Below, piece by piece: positions 20,312-25,119 of a stretch of DNA of 25,119 nt. The position numbers and the translations under genes were made by a program. The DNA is taken from NCBI GenBank assembly GCA_000433115.1, contig FR892241.1, positions 1,286 through 26,404 on the forward strand. Direction: 5' to 3'. The DNA comes from Ruminococcus sp. CAG:382 (GTDB lineage: Bacteria; Bacillota; Clostridia; Oscillospirales; CAG-382). How positions within the stretch are numbered: the stretch's first letter is position 1; each line of letters begins with the position of its first letter. The notes beneath the pieces were generated by a model that did no database searches, was not told the DNA's origin, and saw nothing but the letters and a program-made list of their open reading frames with translations.

Positions 20312-21376
20312 GTGAAGAAAAACGTTTTGATTTTATTCGGCGGCGTTTCCACCGAGCACGAAATCTCATGCCTTTCCGCCGGTTTTGTCTTTGACAACAC
20401 CGACAGTGAGAAGTACAACATATACCGTATAGGAATAACAAAAAACGGCGCCTGGTGGCTTTACTCCGGCACATCCGCAAAAATGCGCGACGGTTCATGG
20501 AATGAAGATACAGAAAACCTCCGTCCGGCAATTCTTTCTCCATGCTCTGCGCACCAAGGGATACTCGTTTTCAACAAAGAAAAGAAAACTTACGAAGCAA
20601 TACATATTGATACCGTTTTCCCCGTACTTCACGGCAAAAACGGTGAGGACGGCACAATGCAGGGTCTGCTTCAGATTGCCGGCCTTCCCTACGTCGGACC
20701 ATCCGCGTATTCATCTGCCGTATGCATGGACAAAGCAACCGCAAAGCTTCTTTGCGAAAGGAAGCGCATAAAAACCGCGCCGTTTCTGCTCGTCCGCAAG
20801 ACACCCGATTTCGACATAAACCGTACTGTCTGTGAAACAGAGGAAGCGTTCGACTATCCCGTATTCGTCAAACCTTCAAACAGCGGCTCATCCGTCGGCA
20901 TAACAAAAGCGAAAAACCGCGCGGAGCTTATGAAGGGCATAACCGAAGCGTTTGAAAACGACCGCAAGATACTCATTGAAAAAAACATTTCCGGCAAAGA
21001 GATCGAGACTGCCGTTTTCGCCTCCCACGGTAATATCACAGTATCCGTACCCGGCGAGATCGAACCGTGCGCCGATTTTTACGACTACGACACAAAATAC
21101 AAAAATGACACCGCAAAGACTTTCATCCCCGCCCGGATCAGCGAAAAAGCAACGGAAAAGGTGCGCGAATGGGCAAAAATCATTTTTGGAGAACTTGATT
21201 GCGACGGACTTTCCCGCGTCGATTTCTTTGTTGACGGAGATGACGTTGTTTTCAACGAGATCAACACAATCCCCGGCTTCACTTCAATATCGATGTACCC
21301 TCAGCTCATGAACGCAATCGGTCTCGGTGGGAAATCGCTTGTGACCGCACTCATCGAATCTGCCGAGAGACACTGA
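20312..21376 (+). CDS. ddl: D-alanine--D-alanine ligase, GTG start
   Basis: The 354-residue ATP-grasp enzyme joins two D-alanines for peptidoglycan precursors. Motifs are LILFGGVSTEHEISCLSA, VFPVLHGKNGEDGTMQG, the ATP-grasp strand YPVFVKPSNSGSSVGITK, the omega loop with DFYDYDTKYKND and the metal-binding end FNEINTIPGFTSISMYP. The Tyr-Asp-Tyr-x-x-Lys-Tyr loop is that of true D-Ala-D-Ala ligases rather than VanA-type D-lactate ligases. The GTG at 20312 follows GAGGT by 8 nt and begins exactly at the family N-terminus. murI starts 2 nt downstream, so a wall-precursor pair is encoded. Confidence 0.97.
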   Translation: MKKNVLILFGGVSTEHEISCLSAGFVFDNTDSEKYNIYRIGITKNGAWWLYSGTSAKMRDGSWNEDTENLRPAILSPCSAHQGILVFNKEKKTYEAIHIDTVFPVLHGKNGEDGTMQGLLQIAGLPYVGPSAYSSAVCMDKATAKLLCERKRIKTAPFLLVRKTPDFDINRTVCETEEAFDYPVFVKPSNSGSSVGITKAKNRAELMKGITEAFENDRKILIEKNISGKEIETAVFASHGNITVSVPGEIEPCADFYDYDTKYKNDTAKTFIPARISEKATEKVREWAKIIFGELDCDGLSRVDFFVDGDDVVFNEINTIPGFTSISMYPQLMNAIGLGGKSLVTALIESAERH

Positions 21377-21378
21377 TC

Positions 21379-22164
21379 ATGAGAATAGGCATTTTTGATT
21401 CCGGTCTCGGCGGACTTACCGCCGTGCGTGAGCTTGAGCTTCGCCGTCCCGATGCCGGATATGTATATTTCGGTGACACCGCGCGTGTCCCCTACGGCGG
21501 CAGAAGCAAGGAAGTGCTCGACCGGTATGCCGTGCAGGACAGCCGCTTTCTCATTTCAAAAAAAGTCGATGCGATAATGGTCGCCTGCTGCACCGTCAGC
21601 GCCAACTGCCTTGACACACTGGAAAACACCTTTGACATACCGTTTTACGGCGTAATAGAACCGGCTGTAAGAGCCGCAGCGCAAATCGCATCCGCCGGAA
21701 ACGGGAAAATCGCCGTACTCTGCACCTCCGCGACCCTCAAAAGCGGCACCTTTGAGCGCAGTATAAAAAAGCTCGACCCTTCCCTTTCCGTGACGTCAAA
21801 AGCCTGCCCCCTCCTCGTACCGCTCGTCGAAAACGGCCGTATATCCGTTGACGACCCGCTCGCGAACATCGCCGTTTCGGAATATGTATCCGGACTTGCG
21901 GAAGCCAAACCGTCGGCAGTCATAATGGGCTGCACTCATTACCCTCTCCTGTCGGCAGTACTTGAAAAGTATCTGCCGGAAAGCACACTTGTAAACTGCT
22001 CTGCCGAAACCGTGAAGGAGATCCTCTCCGAAAATGCGGTATCATCCGGTGAGCGCAGCTTTTATGTCAGCGACGACCCGATGCAGTTTGCTTCAACCGC
22101 AAAGCTGTTCCTTGAGCATGATATAACCGACAGAATAGAAAAAACAGATATAGACCGTGCATAA
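21379..22164 (+). CDS. murI: Glutamate racemase with variant active-site motif
   Basis: The 261-residue racemase makes D-glutamate for peptidoglycan. The N-terminal IGIFDSGLGGLTAVREL with Asp7-Ser8, YFGDTARVPYGGRS, the first catalytic cysteine Cys70 and the second, Cys185, in GCTHYPLL, are all present. The usual ACNTAS motif reads ACCTVS here, replacing the conserved Asn by Cys71; related clostridial enzymes also vary at this site. The ATG lies 2 nt after the ddl stop without a strong ribosome site, so translation is probably coupled. The final 15 residues are divergent. Confidence 0.96.
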   Translation: MRIGIFDSGLGGLTAVRELELRRPDAGYVYFGDTARVPYGGRSKEVLDRYAVQDSRFLISKKVDAIMVACCTVSANCLDTLENTFDIPFYGVIEPAVRAAAQIASAGNGKIAVLCTSATLKSGTFERSIKKLDPSLSVTSKACPLLVPLVENGRISVDDPLANIAVSEYVSGLAEAKPSAVIMGCTHYPLLSAVLEKYLPESTLVNCSAETVKEILSENAVSSGERSFYVSDDPMQFASTAKLFLEHDITDRIEKTDIDRA

Positions 22165-22165
22165 A

Positions 22166-22627
22166 ATGAAAAACAAAATCCCGATGAACATATCAATACA
22201 AACCGACCAGAATATCGAAACGCCGCAGGGCGAGCCGGTTTCCGAATCGGTACATACAAACGCCTTCGGCTTCCTCAGAGAGACAAAAAACGGCATGGAG
22301 CTTGAGTACCTTGAAAGCAAGGACAAAACCTTCGGAGACACCGTGACAACCGTGTCGATGCTCAAGGACAACATAGTTGCCGTCAACCGTATCGGCGCGC
22401 TGAACACATATATGGTCTTTGAAGAAGGCAAGGCACATACCTGCCTGTACACAGGCGAACGTGTGCCCGTACAGCTCCGCATACAAACAAACCGCCTCAG
22501 AAACAGTATTTCACCTCAGGGCGGCAAGCTTGATATCGACTACACAGTCCAGATCGCGGGCAACACAGCGGAACGCAGCCATATTTTAATGTCCGTTTCG
22601 CCGCACGAAAGCATATTAACATCCTGA
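22166..22627 (+). CDS. DUF1934 family protein
   Basis: The 153-residue protein has the DUF1934 pattern, a small calycin-like beta barrel: a first strand MNISIQTDQ, FLRETKNGMELEYLES, then RIGALNTYMVFEEGKAHTCLYTG, VPVQLRIQTNRLRNSISPQGGKLDIDYTVQIAG. The family has no settled function. The ATG at 22166 lies 2 nt after the murI stop; a GTG at 22157 overlapping murI and an ATG at 22184 are alternatives, none with a strong ribosome site. It sits between wall and replication genes in one transcript. Confidence 0.85.
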   Translation: MKNKIPMNISIQTDQNIETPQGEPVSESVHTNAFGFLRETKNGMELEYLESKDKTFGDTVTTVSMLKDNIVAVNRIGALNTYMVFEEGKAHTCLYTGERVPVQLRIQTNRLRNSISPQGGKLDIDYTVQIAGNTAERSHILMSVSPHESILTS

Positions 22628-22643
22628 CAAGAGGTATATAACA

Positions 22644-23114
22644 ATGGACATTTCAAAGAGAATACAGTCATTTGCCGTAAACCACGACCTGCTTGAAAAA
22701 GGGCTTTACCTTTCAAGAATCGACGGCAACACAAAAACCTATGACCTGCGCTTCAAAAAGCCGAATGCGGGTGATTATTTCACCCTCGAACAGGCGCATA
22801 CAATCGAACATCTCGCCGCAACCGTTCTCAGAAACAGCGAATTTTCCGACAAAATCGTTTATTTCGGACCGATGGGCTGCGCGACGGGTTTTTATCTCGT
22901 GGTGTTCGACGGTCTGAAATTTGACGACCTGCTTGCCCTTCTCAAAAAAACGTTTGCATTCATTTCGACGTATGAAGGGGCGATACCCGGCGCGACACGC
23001 ATCGAATGCGGCAACTATAAGGCACACGACCTTCCCGGCGCAAGGCTTCTTGCGGCGGACTATGCAAAGGTCATTGAAAACTGGAGCGAGGATAAGCTGG
23101 TTTATCGCACATGA
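22644..23114 (+). CDS. luxS: S-ribosylhomocysteine lyase
   Basis: The 156-residue metalloenzyme splits S-ribosylhomocysteine to homocysteine and DPD, the precursor of autoinducer-2. The metal ligands His52 and His56 (HTIEHLAAT) and Cys122 (ECGNY) are present, as is Cys79 in YFGPMGCATGFY, the conserved catalytic cysteine. The N-terminal SFAVNHDLLEKGLYLSRID is typical. The ATG follows AGAGGT by about 9 nt. The stop codon overlaps the ATG of the DnaD-like gene by 4 nt. The main role may be recycling of the activated methyl cycle; signalling is not shown by the sequence. No pfs gene is in the window. Confidence 0.97.
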   Translation: MDISKRIQSFAVNHDLLEKGLYLSRIDGNTKTYDLRFKKPNAGDYFTLEQAHTIEHLAATVLRNSEFSDKIVYFGPMGCATGFYLVVFDGLKFDDLLALLKKTFAFISTYEGAIPGATRIECGNYKAHDLPGARLLAADYAKVIENWSEDKLVYRT

Positions 23115-24019
23115 AGCGCCGTATAAACGTAAAACGCAATTTCGGCGGAATAATCCTGCCCGACGGCATATTGAAGTTGCTTCCTTCGATGGACACACCG
23201 AAGCTTCGCATGTTCATAGCACTTTGCGCGGGCGGCGAAATATCACCCGACGAAACACCTGAAGCCCTCGGTCTGTCAAAGGAAGAATTCGATTCCGCGC
23301 TTGCTTTCTGCCGCGGAACAGGCTATTTCGCCACCGAAGAAACGTCAGTACAGCCGATAGCACGTTCGCTCCAGAGCTATGACAGCGAAACCCTTGCCGG
23401 CGCTGTACGTGAAGAATCGGAGTTTGCGCTCCTTGTCAAGGAAATGGGGCGCATTCTCGGCAAAATAATCAACAAAAACGACCTCAACCTTCTTTTCAAT
23501 CTGTATGATTACGAAGGTGTTTCACCCGAATATATCTGCGCCGTCGCAAATTACGCCGTCCGCCGCTCCAAGGGTAATATGTCCTATATCGTCCGGACAA
23601 CGCTTTCCATACGCGACGAAGGAATAGACAGCTATGACAAGCTTGAGGAATATATCACCCGCCGCGAGCATTCCGAAGGCTCGAAGTCGAAGCTGTGGCA
23701 GTCGATGGGCTTCGGCAGCAGAACGCCGTCGGCGCGCGAAAAAGCGTATCTGACAAAATGGTTCGACGAATACGCAATGTCGCCGGAGCTGATCATGGCG
23801 GCATATGAGATCACAGTCGACGCAACCGGCGGAGTCAAACTCAGCTATATGTCGAAAATACTCGACGATTGGTTTGCAAACGGATATACCACTCCCGAGC
23901 AGGCTCTTGCATCCCGAAACAATCCGAAGAAAGTTCAAAACGTCGGAAACGGCAACAGCAGCTTCGATATTGACGAGCTGTATAACGCCGCTTTGAAGAA
24001 AGGCATGGAGGACACCTGA
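23111..24019 (+). CDS. DnaD-domain replication protein
   Basis: The 302-residue protein has an N-terminal winged-helix-like part (FGGIILPDGILKLLPSMDTPKLRMFIALC, SPDETPEALGLSKEEFDSAL), a DnaD/DnaB_2 domain (about 110-180, LVKEMGRILGKIINKNDLNLLFNLYDYEGVSPEYICAVANYAV) and a second copy-like DnaD domain (about 205-270, EKAYLTKWFDEYAMSPELIMAAYEITVDATG and YMSKILDDWFANGYTTPEQA). Such proteins act in helicase loading and primosome assembly in Bacillota. The ATG overlaps the luxS stop (ATGA). The last base of its stop is shared with the ATG of the DnaC-like gene, so loader and DnaD-like protein are likely made together. Confidence 0.92.
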   Translation: MKRRINVKRNFGGIILPDGILKLLPSMDTPKLRMFIALCAGGEISPDETPEALGLSKEEFDSALAFCRGTGYFATEETSVQPIARSLQSYDSETLAGAVREESEFALLVKEMGRILGKIINKNDLNLLFNLYDYEGVSPEYICAVANYAVRRSKGNMSYIVRTTLSIRDEGIDSYDKLEEYITRREHSEGSKSKLWQSMGFGSRTPSAREKAYLTKWFDEYAMSPELIMAAYEITVDATGGVKLSYMSKILDDWFANGYTTPEQALASRNNPKKVQNVGNGNSSFDIDELYNAALKKGMEDT

Positions 24020-24981
24020 TGAATATACTTGCCACCTGCCGCGACAGGCTTCTCACCTCGCGCAACAAAGCAATATCCGAAGCGGAATCCCGCTCCGCAC
24101 TGCTGAGGAGCAAAGTTCCCGGTCTTTCCGCCGTTGACAGAGAGATAATGTCCGTGCCGATGAAGCTTATGACCGCCGCAAAAGGCGAAAACTTCGGACA
24201 GACCGCCGCCGTGATCCGCGCGAAGACCGAAGAGCTTCAGAAAAAGCGCGCCGAAATGATAACCGCCGCCGGATTCCCTGCCGACTATGACAAACCGCAC
24301 TTTTCATGCGAGAAATGCGGCGATAAGGGATATGTCGGCTATGATATGTGCGACTGCCTGCGCCGGATGATTGCCGAAGAGAGCTATAACCGCTCCGGAC
24401 TCGGCAACGCGCTTTCGGAATGCACATTCGACAATTTTTTCACATATTACTACCCGTCCGACCCCGCAGGAGCCGAAAAAAGTCCTCGCGACGTGATGGA
24501 AGCGGTGAAAAACCGCTGCCGCAGGTATGCCGAAGAATTCGGACGTGACAGCGGGAATCTGCTCTTTATGGGCGGAACGGGTCTCGGCAAAACGCATCTT
24601 TCCGCCGCGATCGGAAGTACGGTGATAAAGAAAGGCAAAACCGTGATTTACGAAAGCGCCCGCAATATACTGAACGAGTACCGCGCAAATGCGTTTTCCG
24701 ATGCAAACAACGATACTGACCGCTTTTCAAGATGCGATCTGCTGATAATCGACGACCTCGGCGCGGAACCGAAGGGCGAATTTGCCGCGGCAGCGTTTAC
24801 GGATATAGTCGACAGTCGTCTGCTGGCGAAGAAAAACACGATAATTTCAACAAATCTGACCGCCTCCGAGCTCGTTCGCGGATATTCACAGCGCTTTGCT
24901 TCACGTGTGCTCAGCTGCTACACATTGCTTACGTTCATCGGCAGAGATGTGCGTATGCTGAAAATGACAGGAGAAAAATGA
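24019..24981 (+). CDS. DnaC/DnaI-like ATP-binding helicase loader
   Basis: The 320-residue AAA+ protein has a helical N-terminus, a four-cysteine zinc site (Cys97, Cys100, Cys111, Cys113 in CEKCGDKGYV and CDC), a Walker A motif GGTGLGKT (185-192), Walker B LLIIDDLGAE (241-250), the sensor region NTIISTNL and an arginine-finger-like QRFASRVL. This matches loaders of the replicative helicase. The ATG at 24019 has GGAGG 9 nt upstream and overlaps the DnaD-like stop by 1 nt. The 3' end overlaps rnhA by 4 nt. IstB-type transposition helpers share the fold, but the zinc site and the DnaD partner favour a chromosomal loader. Confidence 0.93.
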   Translation: MNILATCRDRLLTSRNKAISEAESRSALLRSKVPGLSAVDREIMSVPMKLMTAAKGENFGQTAAVIRAKTEELQKKRAEMITAAGFPADYDKPHFSCEKCGDKGYVGYDMCDCLRRMIAEESYNRSGLGNALSECTFDNFFTYYYPSDPAGAEKSPRDVMEAVKNRCRRYAEEFGRDSGNLLFMGGTGLGKTHLSAAIGSTVIKKGKTVIYESARNILNEYRANAFSDANNDTDRFSRCDLLIIDDLGAEPKGEFAAAAFTDIVDSRLLAKKNTIISTNLTASELVRGYSQRFASRVLSCYTLLTFIGRDVRMLKMTGEK

Positions 24982-25119
24982 AACAGGTCAATATATTCAC
25001 CGACGGCGCATGCAAAGGCAATCCCGGTCCCGGCGGCTGGGGCGCGATACTCGATTACAAAGGAACGCGCCGCGAACTCTCCGACGGCGAACCGCAGACG
25101 ACAAATAACCGCATGGAGC
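24978..25119 (+). CDS. rnhA: Ribonuclease HI, 5' part cut by window
   Basis: Only the first 47 residues are in the window. VNIFTDGACKGNPGPGGWGA carries the first catalytic Asp, and TTNNRME carries the conserved Glu, both as in RNase HI. The enzyme removes RNA from RNA-DNA hybrids such as primers and R-loops. The ATG follows AGGAG and overlaps the DnaC-like stop (ATGA), so it appears to belong to the same replication-related transcript. The C-terminal half cannot be checked. Confidence 0.95.
   Translation, partial: MKQVNIFTDGACKGNPGPGGWGAILDYKGTRRELSDGEPQTTNNRME

Noticed and set aside
1..25119. CRISPR array, prophage, insertion sequence or toxin-antitoxin system
   Set aside because: No spaced direct repeats, transposase, integrase, phage structural gene or toxin-antitoxin pair was found by reading both strands.

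Overview
The window reads as chromosomal DNA of a strictly anaerobic Bacillota bacterium, most likely a gut-type Clostridia (Oscillospirales-like). Supporting signs are the infC-rpmI-rplT operon with a long leader, a DnaD-domain gene next to a DnaC/DnaI-type loader, a class I desulfoferrodoxin, a bacterial serpin, a DUF6514-like protein, strong AGGAGG ribosome sites and many TTGACA-17-TATAAT promoters. I see no tRNA, rRNA, CRISPR array, transposase or prophage genes. No gene-free gap exceeds 300 bases.

Layout. 1-506 (-): 5' part of peptidase T. 665-3720 (+): DUF4434 TIM-barrel protein, RpiR-type regulator and HI0933/BaiN-type flavoprotein, tightly packed. 3706-5042 (-): a small Se/S-carrier-like protein (DUF3343) followed by a cysteine-desulfurase-family enzyme, behind a hairpin-rich leader. 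5266-5841 (-): GNAT acetyltransferase. 6167-11447 (+): a 908-aa solute-binding-like lipoprotein with a very long helical C-terminal half, then a membrane-anchored GHL10/DUF187 glycosidase-like protein. 11553-13093 (-): lysA and a 64-aa Cys-containing protein. 13248-15877 (+): sigma factor, membrane-anchored putative anti-sigma protein and serpin lipoprotein, apparently one transcript. 15955-17854 (-): desulfoferrodoxin, rpsU and infC-rpmI-rplT. 18081-18827 (+): amidase with SH3 domain. 18859-19512 (-): HAD phosphatase. 19796-20113 (+): DUF6514-like protein. 20312-25119 (+): ddl, murI, DUF1934, luxS, DnaD-like, DnaC-like and the start of rnhA, with overlaps or very short gaps.

How genes may work together. 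ddl, murI, lysA and the amidase serve peptidoglycan metabolism. The DnaD/DnaC/RNase H genes serve replication. infC-rpmI-rplT and rpsU serve translation. The most distinctive module is sigma factor / membrane protein / serpin, which looks like an envelope circuit that could respond to extracellular proteases by making a surface protease inhibitor; this is an inference. The 908-aa lipoprotein and the glycosidase-like protein form a second surface pair with Ser/Asp/Thr-rich linkers. All function calls come from motifs recognised by eye; no database search was run.
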